DNA from: Gammaproteobacteria bacterium
GTDB lineage: Bacteria > Pseudomonadota > Gammaproteobacteria > SZUA-229
Assembly: GCA_024278435.1 (NCBI GenBank)
Contig: JAJRTD010000366.1
Location: forward strand, 1-10,008
Direction of reading: 5' to 3'
DNA length: 10,008 nucleotides
The notes beneath the pieces are model-generated. The model ran no database searches and had not been told where the DNA came from. It saw only the letters and a program-made list of their open reading frames with translations. Positions 1 through 5,152 of the stretch are shown here, in pieces (within the stretch, counting starts at the first letter, position 1; every line of letters starts with the position of its first letter). The position numbers were made by a program, and so were the translations under genes.

Positions 1-30
1 ACAGTCATGGGAAAGGTGTTCGCTTTACTG

Positions 31-36
31 TAAAAT
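31..36 (+). promoter_or_regulatory. Possible -10 element (TAAAAT) just before uup
   Basis: TAAAAT ends seven bases before the uup ATG, which would put transcription start at or next to the start codon and give a leaderless mRNA. No convincing -35 element is visible. The window begins only 43 bases upstream, so transcription from further upstream is equally possible. Confidence 0.25.
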
Positions 37-43
37 TTGCCGT

Positions 44-1942
44 ATGTCTTTAATTCGTTTGCGTAATATTCATCTTGGTTTCGGTGGTCCCCCCTTACTT
101 GAAAGTGTCAGTCTGTCAATTGACAGTGGTGAACGGCTTTGTCTTCTGGGTCGTAACGGTACCGGTAAATCCACACTGTTAAAAGTTATTGCCGGCCAGG
201 TAAAGGCCGACAGCGGTGACCTGGAATTTAAACAGAATATAAAACTGGCTGTGCTGGAGCAGGAGCCGCGCCGTGACCTGAGCGGCAGCATTTTTGATAT
301 TGTGGCTGCCGGGCTAGGTGAGCGGGCAAAATTGCTGCAGGATTATCACCACGCCCTGCATAACTTCACTGAAAACCATAATGAGCAGACCATGGCCGAG
401 CTGGAGCGCGCCCAGAACCAGGTGGATACCCACAATGCCTGGCAGCTTAACCAGCAGGTGGAAGAAGTATTAAGCCGCATGCAGCTTGATGGTGATGTGG
501 AATACGATGCGCTATCCGGCGGCATGAAGCGCCGCGTGTTGCTGGCCAGGGCGCTGGTAATCAAGCCCGATATCCTGCTTCTGGATGAGCCGACCAACCA
601 CCTTGATCTGGGTGCTATTCAATGGCTGGAAGAGCAGCTACTGAATTATAAAGGCGCCTTATTATTTATCACCCATGACCGTGCTTTTATGCGCAAACTG
701 GCGACCCGCATTGTTGAACTGGATCGCGGTTACCTGAGCAGTTACCCGGGAAACTACGATACCTATCTGCGGCGCAAGGCGGAAGCCCTGCATGCCGAGG
801 AAGTGGCAAATGCGCATTTCGATAAAAAACTGGCGCAGGAGGAAGTCTGGATCCGTCAGGGTATCAAGGCGCGCCGAACCCGTAACGAAGGCCGGGTGCG
901 CGACCTGAAGAAAATGCGCGATGAGCGTAACCAGCGCCGCCAGCAGGTGGGCAAGGTCAGTATGAATCTGGCGCAGGTAGAGCGTTCCGGCAAGCTGGTG
1001 GCAGATGTTGAAAATATCAGTTTTGAGTATGAAGGCAAATGCATAATCAGGAATTTGAGCACCACCATAATACGCGGTGACAAGATTGGTATTATCGGTC
1101 CCAACGGGGCGGGAAAAACAACACTGTTGAAGCTGTTGCTGGGTGAGTTAAAGCCCACCAGCGGGCGGGTGGTCAGTGGCACCAGGCAGGAGGTGGCCTA
1201 TTTCGACCAGTTCCGGGCGCAGCTGGATGATAATGCCACGGTCATTGATAACCTGTCGCAGGGCAGGGAGTTCATTGAAATCAATGGCAGCAGAAAACAC
1301 GTGATCGGCTACCTGCAGGACTTCCTGTTTGCACCGGAGCGTGCACGTTCCCCGGTGAGCATGCTGTCCGGTGGTGAACGCAACCGCCTGCTGCTGGCCA
1401 AACTGTTTTCAAAGCCGTCAAACATCCTGGTGATGGATGAGCCGACCAATGACCTGGATATAGAAACCCTGGAACTGCTGGAAGAGCTGGTGATGGAATA
1501 CAGCGGCACGGTATTGCTGGTAAGCCATGACCGGGAATTCGTCAATAACGTGGTCACCAGTACCCTGGTGTTTGAAGGTGATGGCGTGGTCAATGAATAT
1601 GTCGGCGGCTATGATGACTGGCTGAGACAGGCATCAACTGCCCGGCAGGCAGAGAAAAAAGCAAGCAGGCCGGTCGCCGCTGAAGCAGGCAATACTTCAA
1701 CAGCGCAACCGGAAAAAAGCAAAAAAAAGAAACTGAGTTATAAAGACCAGCGTGAACTCGACGCCCTGCCAGCACAGATCGAAACCTTTGAACAGGAAGT
1801 TGAAAGCCTGCAGCAGCTGATGGCCAGTGACACGTTTTATAAGCAGGATAAGGATGAAATCCAGAAAATACAGGCACAACTAACAGCAGTGGAAGAGCAG
1901 CTGCAGCATTGTTATGATCGCTGGGAAGAGCTGGAGGCTTGA
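44..1942 (+). CDS. uup: ABC-F family ATPase, Uup type
   Basis: This is a soluble protein with two fused ABC ATPase domains and no membrane segment, as in the ABC-F family that acts on ribosomes. Domain 1 has Walker A GRNGTGKST (36-44), signature LSGGM (157-161), Walker B ILLLDE (177-182) and switch His211. Domain 2 has Walker A GPNGAGKTT (352-360), signature LSGGE (441-445), Walker B ILVMDE (461-466) and His495. A charged Arg/Lys-rich linker (about 240-310) joins them. A Lys-rich stretch and then a predicted coiled coil (about 560-632) form the C-terminal domain that separates Uup from EttA and YheS. The length of 632 residues is close to E. coli Uup, which also begins MSLI. E. coli Uup has been linked to precise transposon excision and ribosome function. 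The frame stays open upstream to the window edge without an ATG, GTG or TTG, so position 44 is the only start visible. No clear Shine-Dalgarno sequence precedes it. Confidence 0.93.
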   Translation: MSLIRLRNIHLGFGGPPLLESVSLSIDSGERLCLLGRNGTGKSTLLKVIAGQVKADSGDLEFKQNIKLAVLEQEPRRDLSGSIFDIVAAGLGERAKLLQDYHHALHNFTENHNEQTMAELERAQNQVDTHNAWQLNQQVEEVLSRMQLDGDVEYDALSGGMKRRVLLARALVIKPDILLLDEPTNHLDLGAIQWLEEQLLNYKGALLFITHDRAFMRKLATRIVELDRGYLSSYPGNYDTYLRRKAEALHAEEVANAHFDKKLAQEEVWIRQGIKARRTRNEGRVRDLKKMRDERNQRRQQVGKVSMNLAQVERSGKLVADVENISFEYEGKCIIRNLSTTIIRGDKIGIIGPNGAGKTTLLKLLLGELKPTSGRVVSGTRQEVAYFDQFRAQLDDNATVIDNLSQGREFIEINGSRKHVIGYLQDFLFAPERARSPVSMLSGGERNRLLLAKLFSKPSNILVMDEPTNDLDIETLELLEELVMEYSGTVLLVSHDREFVNNVVTSTLVFEGDGVVNEYVGGYDDWLRQASTARQAEKKASRPVAAEAGNTSTAQPEKSKKKKLSYKDQRELDALPAQIETFEQEVESLQQLMASDTFYKQDKDEIQKIQAQLTAVEEQLQHCYDRWEELEA

Positions 1943-1973
1943 TTCTTTTCCTTTTTTAAATGGTTATAAGTTT

Positions 1974-2006
1974 GTCGGGTTGCGCTGGCGCTAGCCCGAT
2001 CTACGA
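1974..2006. repeat. REP-like palindromic repeat
   Basis: An imperfect palindrome: CGGG (1976-1979) pairs with CCCG (1995-1998), and inside it GCG (1982-1984) pairs with CGC (1989-1991) around a four-base loop. On the minus strand it reads CGTAGATCGGGCTAGCGC and onward, which resembles the GTCGGGTTA...TAACCCGAC palindromes scattered between genes in many proteobacteria. It lies 32 bases after the uup stop in a convergent gap, the usual setting for such units. It could also act as a transcription-terminating or mRNA-stabilising hairpin for uup. That other copies exist in this genome is inferred from memory of the family, since only one copy is in the window. Confidence 0.55.
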
Positions 2007-2060
2007 AGGATTTTTAATTTGCCACACTACTGTTCAGTTAACTATTTTTATATCAGCCCC

Positions 2061-2103
2061 ATACCCGGCGGTATATAACCGTGCTGGTATTTTTATTTTA
2101 TTA
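2061..2103 (+). terminator. Probable rho-independent terminator downstream of uup
   Basis: A hairpin runs from ATACC (2061-2065) to GGTAT (2086-2090). An inner stem pairs GCGGT (2068-2072) with ACCGT (2078-2082), with one G-U pair, around a five-base ATATA loop. It is followed directly by a T-rich run (2090-2103). It sits 120 bases beyond uup, so transcripts from uup would end here before reaching the oppositely oriented prmA. Confidence 0.55.
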
Positions 2104-2129
2104 GACTGAAACCATACTGTTGGTGTCTT

Positions 2130-2168
2130 GTCATCCTGACTGGAGCGCAGCGTAGTGTAAGGATCTTA
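2130..2168. repeat. GTCATCCTGA...AAGGATCT-type short palindromic repeat
   Basis: The unit opens with GTCATCCTGAC and closes with TAAGGATCTTA. TCCT (2134-2137) pairs with AGGA (2160-2163), and the core holds the self-complementary GCGC. The pattern GTCATCCTGA(GCG-rich core)AAGGATCT is a recurrent intergenic repeat I recognise from many bacterial genomes. It is a different family from the palindrome at 1974-2006. Copy number in this genome cannot be seen from the window. Confidence 0.5.
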
Positions 2169-2230
2169 GATGATCGTGCCGGGTTAACGGGGCAGCAGTG
2201 AATTTGATACTTTGATTTAACCGAAAAAAC

Positions 2231-3142
2231 TCACTCTCCATGAATTTTTTTGACTCCATGCAGCAAAACCCAGCCCTCTTCAAACTGCGGCTGGTCCATC
2301 ACAAAAAACTCCCGATACGTTTCGAGAACACTGTCTGCCTGCTCTTTCAGGATGCCGGACAGGACGATGTGCCCCTTTTCTTTTGTATGATGTGCCAGTG
2401 TCGGTGCCAGTTCTGCCAGCGGGCCGCTGAGGATATTGGCGATCACGATATCGTACCGTGTGTTTTTATGCTGCCTGTTATAGCTTTCGGGAAGATAGCT
2501 GGATATTCTCTCGTCAACGGCATTGGCTACTGCATTATCGTGGGTGGCGGTTAAGGCCTGTGGGTCGATATCAACGGCGTCTGCATGCTCTGCGCCCAGC
2601 ATGCAGGCGGCAATCGCCAGGATGCCCGAGCCGCAGCCGTAATCCAGCAGTGTGTCTGTCGTTTTGGTGGAAGCGGGGATGTTGCTATCCAGCCATTGCA
2701 GGCATAAAGAGGTGGTCGGATGGGTACCGGTGCCGAATGCCAGACCCGGATCAAGACGCAGGTTGACCGCCCCGGGTTGCGGCGGGTCGATATGCAGCGG
2801 GCATATCCACAGGCGATCGCCGAACTGCATGGCATGAAAATGATCCATCCAGGCCCGGGTCCAGTTCTGGTCCTGCAGTATTTCACTATGGCAGCTGTGT
2901 TCTGTGTTCGCCAGGCAGGTCTCTATTTCATCCAGTATAGCCTGCTGATTATTGTTGAAACTGAACAGTCCGGTAACCACGACCAGGTTCCATACCGGGG
3001 TTTCATCCGGACCCGGTTCCAGGATCGGCTGGTCGGCGGCATCGGTCAGGGTAACGGTTTGTGCACCGCTGTTGAACAGGCAGTCTTCTACTGTTTCGGT
3101 ATTGTCTTTTGTTGTGCTAACGGCAATCTGTAACCAGCTCAT
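2231..3142 (-). CDS. prmA: Ribosomal protein L11 methyltransferase
   Basis: PrmA uses S-adenosylmethionine to trimethylate lysines and the N-terminus of ribosomal protein L11 in the cytoplasm. The 303 residues compare with about 293 in E. coli. The N-terminal L11-recognition domain covers about 1-90. The linker and catalytic start contain the family motifs DQNWTRAW (91-98) and AFGTGTHPTT (135-144). The Rossmann SAM site is LDYGCGSGILAIAA (166-179), with the acidic loop DAVDIDPQAL (188-197) and the catalytic-loop motif VIANIL (233-238). The start MSWLQIAV matches the beginning of other PrmA proteins, although only a weak ribosome binding site precedes it. The gene stands alone on the minus strand, convergent with uup and divergent from the TPR gene. 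No strong promoter or terminator is obvious for it. Confidence 0.95.
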   Translation of the reverse strand: MSWLQIAVSTTKDNTETVEDCLFNSGAQTVTLTDAADQPILEPGPDETPVWNLVVVTGLFSFNNNQQAILDEIETCLANTEHSCHSEILQDQNWTRAWMDHFHAMQFGDRLWICPLHIDPPQPGAVNLRLDPGLAFGTGTHPTTSLCLQWLDSNIPASTKTTDTLLDYGCGSGILAIAACMLGAEHADAVDIDPQALTATHDNAVANAVDERISSYLPESYNRQHKNTRYDIVIANILSGPLAELAPTLAHHTKEKGHIVLSGILKEQADSVLETYREFFVMDQPQFEEGWVLLHGVKKIHGE

Positions 3143-3212
3143 AAGAGGATTTGACCTGTTTTATTTTTATGGTAATTTCTGTTCTCTCGGTGTAGCCTAA
3201 CCGATAGCTTAT

Positions 3213-3241
3213 TGCCATGTGAAAAAAATTACTCGTTTATT
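3213..3241 (+). promoter_or_regulatory. Weak candidate promoter for the TPR-like gene
   Basis: TTGCCA (3213-3218) and TTTATT (3236-3241) are separated by 17 bases and each resembles a sigma-70 element imperfectly. This is the best pair I see in the 159-base divergent gap and would give a leader of about 55 bases that includes the hairpin at 3252-3271. Confidence 0.25.
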
Positions 3242-3251
3242 ACTTGAAAAA

Positions 3252-3271
3252 GGCTCGATTCGTATCGGGCC
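3252..3271 (+). other. Eight-base-pair stem-loop in the leader of the TPR-like gene
   Basis: GGCTCGAT (3252-3259) pairs with ATCGGGCC (3264-3271) across a four-base TCGT loop; seven pairs are Watson-Crick and one is G-U. The hairpin ends 16 bases before the Shine-Dalgarno sequence and has no T-run directly behind it, so it does not look like a terminator. Its role is unknown. Confidence 0.45.
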
Positions 3272-3301
3272 TGAGGGTGAAAGCGACAGAGGTGTTTTTT
3301 T

Positions 3302-3769
3302 ATGGATACACAAGCCTACCAGAAGGCGAAGGGTTTACTTGAGGCGCAGGACTATAAGGCTGCCGAGCGTGCGTTTAAGATGGCGCTGGATGCTATTGAT
3401 GAGCATGACAAGCACTATAACAGTGTCCTGTCTTATTACGGTTTGTCCCAGGTTTTAAACGGCAATGAAAACGGTTTGTTATTGTGTCGTGATGCTGCCG
3501 GCAACGAGGTTGCCAACGGTGATGTTTTTCTGAACCTGGCCTGTGCAGAATGGTACAGCGATAACCGCAAGCGGGCGGTTGATGCCATTCGCCACGGTAT
3601 AAAAATTGATGCCGGCAACCAGGCGCTGAAGCGCGCCTGTGCCAGACTGGACTGCCGGCAAAAATGCTGCTTTTCCTTCCTGCCGCGTAGCCATAAGCTC
3701 AACCGCTTTTTCGGCCGCTTGCGGCGACGGCCTTCGCCGGTTATTACTGTGCATAACCTGCTTTACTAG
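3302..3769 (+). CDS. Small TPR-like repeat protein, function unknown
   Basis: I do not recognise a named function. The 155-residue protein is mostly helical and looks like two or three tetratricopeptide-type repeats (about 3-36, 40-70 and 72-105), with typical patterns such as AYQKAKGLLEAQDYKAAERAF and FLNLACAEWYSDNRKRAVDAI. Such folds usually hold partner proteins. The tail (about 111-145) is different: it has three cysteines (C118, C122, C123), then FSFLPRSHKLNRFFGRLRRR, strongly basic with aromatic residues, which could contact membrane or nucleic acid. No signal peptide or membrane segment is visible. Start choice is supported by AGAGGTG (3288-3294), seven bases before the ATG. The gene is monocistronic, divergent from prmA, with a repeat element directly after the stop. 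The spacer between ribosome binding site and ATG is seven T residues. Confidence 0.72.
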   Translation: MDTQAYQKAKGLLEAQDYKAAERAFKMALDAIDEHDKHYNSVLSYYGLSQVLNGNENGLLLCRDAAGNEVANGDVFLNLACAEWYSDNRKRAVDAIRHGIKIDAGNQALKRACARLDCRQKCCFSFLPRSHKLNRFFGRLRRRPSPVITVHNLLY

Positions 3770-3771
3770 AA

Positions 3772-3881
3772 TTTACCACAGAGGCGCAGAGCATACAGAG
3801 AAAAGCTGTTTATGTTTTACTGCGCCGCAGGCGCAGTAAAACAGATAAAAACTTTGTGTGCTCCACGCCTCTGTGGTGAAA
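3772..3881. repeat. Nested inverted repeat (MITE-like or REP-like element)
   Basis: Outer arms at 3772-3800 and 3852-3881 are near-perfect inverted copies; both contain ACCACAGAGGCG, then diverge slightly in the GAGCA...ACA part. Inside lies a perfect 13-base-pair palindrome, GTTTTACTGCGCC (3814-3826) and its complement (3830-3842), with a three-base GCA loop. The outer ACCACAGAGGC arm resembles a repeat seen between genes in many bacterial genomes. There is no room for a transposase, so any mobility would be in trans. The element starts two bases after the TPR gene stop and ends about 30 bases before the rnpB -10 element. As RNA, the inner stem could act as a terminator-like barrier in either direction. 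Confidence 0.7.
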
Positions 3882-3886
3882 TGCTT

Positions 3887-3915
3887 TTATCTGCCACCCT
3901 GATTTAGTGTAAAAT
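3887..3915 (+). promoter_or_regulatory. rnpB promoter
   Basis: The -10 element TAAAAT (3910-3915) is seven bases upstream of the mature 5' end predicted at 3923. A weak -35 (TTATCT, 3887-3892) fits at a 17-base spacing. The position relative to the RNA makes the -10 convincing; the -35 is doubtful. Confidence 0.5.
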
Positions 3916-3922
3916 TCAACCT

Positions 3923-4283
3923 GGAGTTGGCCAGGCAATCGCGCCGGATGATATTTGTATTGTCCGGGGAGGAAAGTCCGGGCTCCGCAGGACAGAGTGC
4001 CAGGTAACGCCTGGGAGGTGAAAGCCTACGGAAAGTGCCGCAGAAAATATACCGCCGGTAGCCGATTCGTCGGTGGCCGGTAAGGGTGAAATGGTGCGGT
4101 AAGAGCGCACCGCGCAACTGGTAACAGTTGTGGCAGGGTAAACCCCACTCGGAGCAAGACCAAATAGGGGGACATAATGCGTGGTCCGCGCTGTTCCCGG
4201 GTAGGTTGCTTGAGGTGCATGGCGACATGTCACCCAGATGAATGATTGCCCACGACAGAACCCGGCTTATCGGCCAGCTCCTC
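3923..4283 (+). ncRNA. rnpB: RNase P RNA, bacterial type A
   Basis: This is the catalytic RNA of RNase P, which with the RnpA protein removes 5' leaders from precursor tRNAs. Conserved blocks appear in order: GAGGAAAGTCCGGGCTCC (3969-3986), GTGCCAGGTAACGCCTGG (3997-4014), TAAGGGTGAAA (4081-4091), GGTGCGGTAAGAGCGCACC (4094-4112), GGAGCAAGACCAAATAGGGG (4151-4170), CCGGGTAGGTTGCTTGAG (4198-4215), and AGATGAATGATTGCCCACGA with CAGAACCCGGCTTAT near the 3' end. The ends are set by helix P1: GGAGTTGGCC (3923-3932) pairs with GGCCAGCTCC (4272-4281). The layout and about 360-nt length match the E. coli A-type RNA. P3 appears to be a simple 10-base-pair hairpin (CCGGATGATA, TTTG loop). Placement ahead of mraZ is seen in other gammaproteobacteria. 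End positions are good to a few bases. Confidence 0.96.
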
Positions 4284-4297
4284 TTTATTTTATTTAT

Positions 4298-4350
4298 ACC
4301 ATGCCAATTGGCCGCCAGTCGGCAGCAAAAGCCGGTGAATCATGGTTTTT
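4298..4350 (+). terminator. Candidate rnpB terminator
   Basis: ACCATG (4298-4303) pairs with CATGGT (4341-4346), enclosing a GC-rich segment that can form further pairs such as GCCG (4311-4314) with CGGC (4320-4323). The closing arm runs into TTTTT (4346-4350). It starts about 15 bases after the 3' end of RNase P RNA, a suitable distance for terminating its primary transcript. The fold is imperfect, so confidence is moderate. Confidence 0.42.
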
Positions 4351-4477
4351 CTGGTTAAAAAATGACCTTTTGTTAAGAAATCCATATAAAAACCGTTCTA
4401 TCCCTTTTTTTATTTCATTCCTGAAACAGATCAAACTTAAAGTAAATTATCAGCTTCCAAGAGCAAGCTAATGATTT

Positions 4478-4510
4478 AAAAAACTTATCCTTTATAAGTT
4501 TTTCCTGTTT
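4478..4510. terminator. AT-rich hairpin with T-runs, possible terminator
   Basis: AAAAACTTAT (4479-4488) and ATAAGTTTTT (4494-4503) form a perfect 10-base-pair stem around a five-base loop, with another T-run after CCTG. There is only one G-C pair, so the stem is weak for an intrinsic terminator. The symmetric A and T flanks would allow function in both directions. It could insulate the mraZ promoter from rnpB transcription. Confidence 0.42.
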
Positions 4511-4522
4511 TTCTTAATTATC

Positions 4523-4553
4523 AGCTAAGTTGCTGTCAGCTATAGCTTTTTTT
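4523..4553 (+). terminator. Second possible terminator upstream of mraZ
   Basis: AGCTA (4523-4527) pairs with TAGCT (4543-4547), and an inner GCT-GTC-AGC hairpin can form, followed by an uninterrupted run of seven T (4547-4553). The stem is short; the T-run is the stronger part of the evidence. Together with the hairpin at 4478 it would give a tandem barrier before the dcw operon. Confidence 0.3.
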
Positions 4554-4576
4554 GTGATTTTTACACATAAAAAGGC

Positions 4577-4606
4577 TTGACATCAGGTGGTCAGACTACC
4601 TATAGT
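4577..4606 (+). promoter_or_regulatory. Main mraZ (dcw operon) promoter
   Basis: A consensus -35 TTGACA (4577-4582) and a near-consensus -10 TATAGT (4601-4606) are separated by 18 bases. Transcription would start near 4612-4614, immediately upstream of the MraZ boxes and about 70 bases before the mraZ start codon. This is the best sigma-70 promoter in the window and occupies the position of the Pmra promoter known in E. coli. Confidence 0.85.
4585..4601. promoter_or_regulatory. Candidate GntR-type operator in the mraZ promoter spacer
   Basis: AGGTGGT (4585-4591) and ACTACCT (4595-4601) form a dyad about a CAG centre with one mismatch. The core TGGT-CAG-ACTA (4588-4598) differs at one position from TGGT-N3-ACCA, recognised by GntR-family regulators such as PdhR and FadR. 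It lies between -35 and -10, where bound protein would block RNA polymerase. In E. coli PdhR has been reported to control the dcw cluster. The assignment to a particular regulator here is inference. Confidence 0.4.
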
Positions 4607-4615
4607 GTCAATATG

Positions 4616-4640
4616 TGGGGGAAAGTGGGGAATTGTGGGA
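4616..4640 (+). promoter_or_regulatory. MraZ-binding repeats (three TGGGN boxes)
   Basis: TGGGG (4616-4620), TGGGG (4626-4630) and TGGGA (4636-4640) are direct repeats separated by exactly five bases, so they recur once per DNA turn. This is the known binding pattern of MraZ, which represses its own operon. The boxes cover the initially transcribed region just downstream of the predicted start site. Confidence 0.9.
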
Positions 4641-4661
4641 AAAAGTTCCTGAAAGCTGAAT

Positions 4662-4685
4662 ATGGCAAGCAATAATAAAAAATGA
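4662..4685 (+). other. Seven-codon mini-ORF overlapping the mraZ start
   Basis: ATG GCA AGC AAT AAT AAA AAA followed by TGA would encode MASNNKK. Its stop overlaps the mraZ start as ATGA, the arrangement used for translational coupling elsewhere in this operon. The upstream ribosome binding site is weak, so translation is uncertain. Confidence 0.25.
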
Positions 4686-5140
4686 ATTTTCGCGGAATCA
4701 ACAATATATCAGTAGACGCCAAGGGCAGAATGGCTGTGCCGGCTCGTTATCGTGAGCGTCTGCTGGAAAGTTGTGGCGGCCACCTGGTGGTGACGGTCGA
4801 TCGCGATTATTGCTTGCTGATGTACCCCCTCCCGGAATGGGAAATTATTGAAGAAAAGTTAAACAGGCTGCCTAGCTTAAACAAACAGGCGCGTCTGTTG
4901 CAACGTTTGTTGATCGGTCATGCCACCGAGCTGGATATGGATGCGCAGGGCCGGATTTTATTGCCGTCTGTTTTGCGTGACTTTGCCGGCCTGAAAAAGA
5001 AGGCGGTGCTGATCGGTCAGGGCAAGAAGCTGGAGATATGGGACGAAGAAACCTGGAATACAAGCCAGGAAGAGTGGATGGCATCGGTGCAGGCCGATGA
5101 TGGTGAGCTTCCGCTGTCGTTGGAAGAGCTGTCGCTCTAA
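4682..5140 (+). CDS. mraZ: Transcriptional regulator MraZ
   Basis: MraZ is an AbrB-like (SpoVT/AbrB fold) DNA-binding protein, forming ring oligomers, that binds TGGGN direct repeats and represses the dcw operon; in E. coli the neighbouring RsmH opposes its effects when overproduced. The two internal repeats are visible: DAKGRMAVPARYR (12-24) and DAQGRILLPSVLR (87-99), each with the conserved D-x-x-GR-x-x-x-P-x-x-x-R pattern. Between them YPLPEWEIIEEKL (48-60) closely matches the E. coli protein, and the length of 152 residues is the same. The C-terminus ends in LEELSL, like the LQDLSL of E. coli. The start MNFRG aligns with MFRG of E. coli. No Shine-Dalgarno sequence precedes the ATG, only an A-rich stretch and an overlapping mini-ORF. 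A short hairpin (AGAGC 5125-5129, GCTCT 5134-5138) covers the stop codon. Confidence 0.97.
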   Translation: MNFRGINNISVDAKGRMAVPARYRERLLESCGGHLVVTVDRDYCLLMYPLPEWEIIEEKLNRLPSLNKQARLLQRLLIGHATELDMDAQGRILLPSVLRDFAGLKKKAVLIGQGKKLEIWDEETWNTSQEEWMASVQADDGELPLSLEELSL

Positions 5141-5152
5141 CGCGTTTATCAA

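Noticed and set aside
1590..1879. Minus-strand ORFs with hydrophobic stretches antisense to the uup C-terminus
   Set aside because: The apparent membrane-like segments are the complement of Lys- and Glu-rich coiled-coil codons, a common artefact.
2240..3133. Several plus-strand ORFs of 61 to 137 residues antisense to prmA
   Set aside because: prmA is supported by its full set of methyltransferase motifs; the opposite frames overlap each other and lack motifs.
3887..4233. Overlapping minus-strand ORFs of 64 to 113 residues across rnpB
   Set aside because: They are antisense to a well-conserved structural RNA and have no recognisable protein motifs.
4238..4471. 77-residue ORF on the plus strand beginning inside the RNase P RNA 3' end
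   Set aside because: It starts within conserved rnpB sequence, has no ribosome binding site, crosses a candidate terminator and has a low-complexity composition from AT-rich spacer DNA.
4553..4567. CRP-binding site call for the TGTG/CACA dyad
   Set aside because: The half-site spacing is one base short of the CRP consensus and the right half is ACACA rather than TCACA, so it is only listed as an unexplained dyad.
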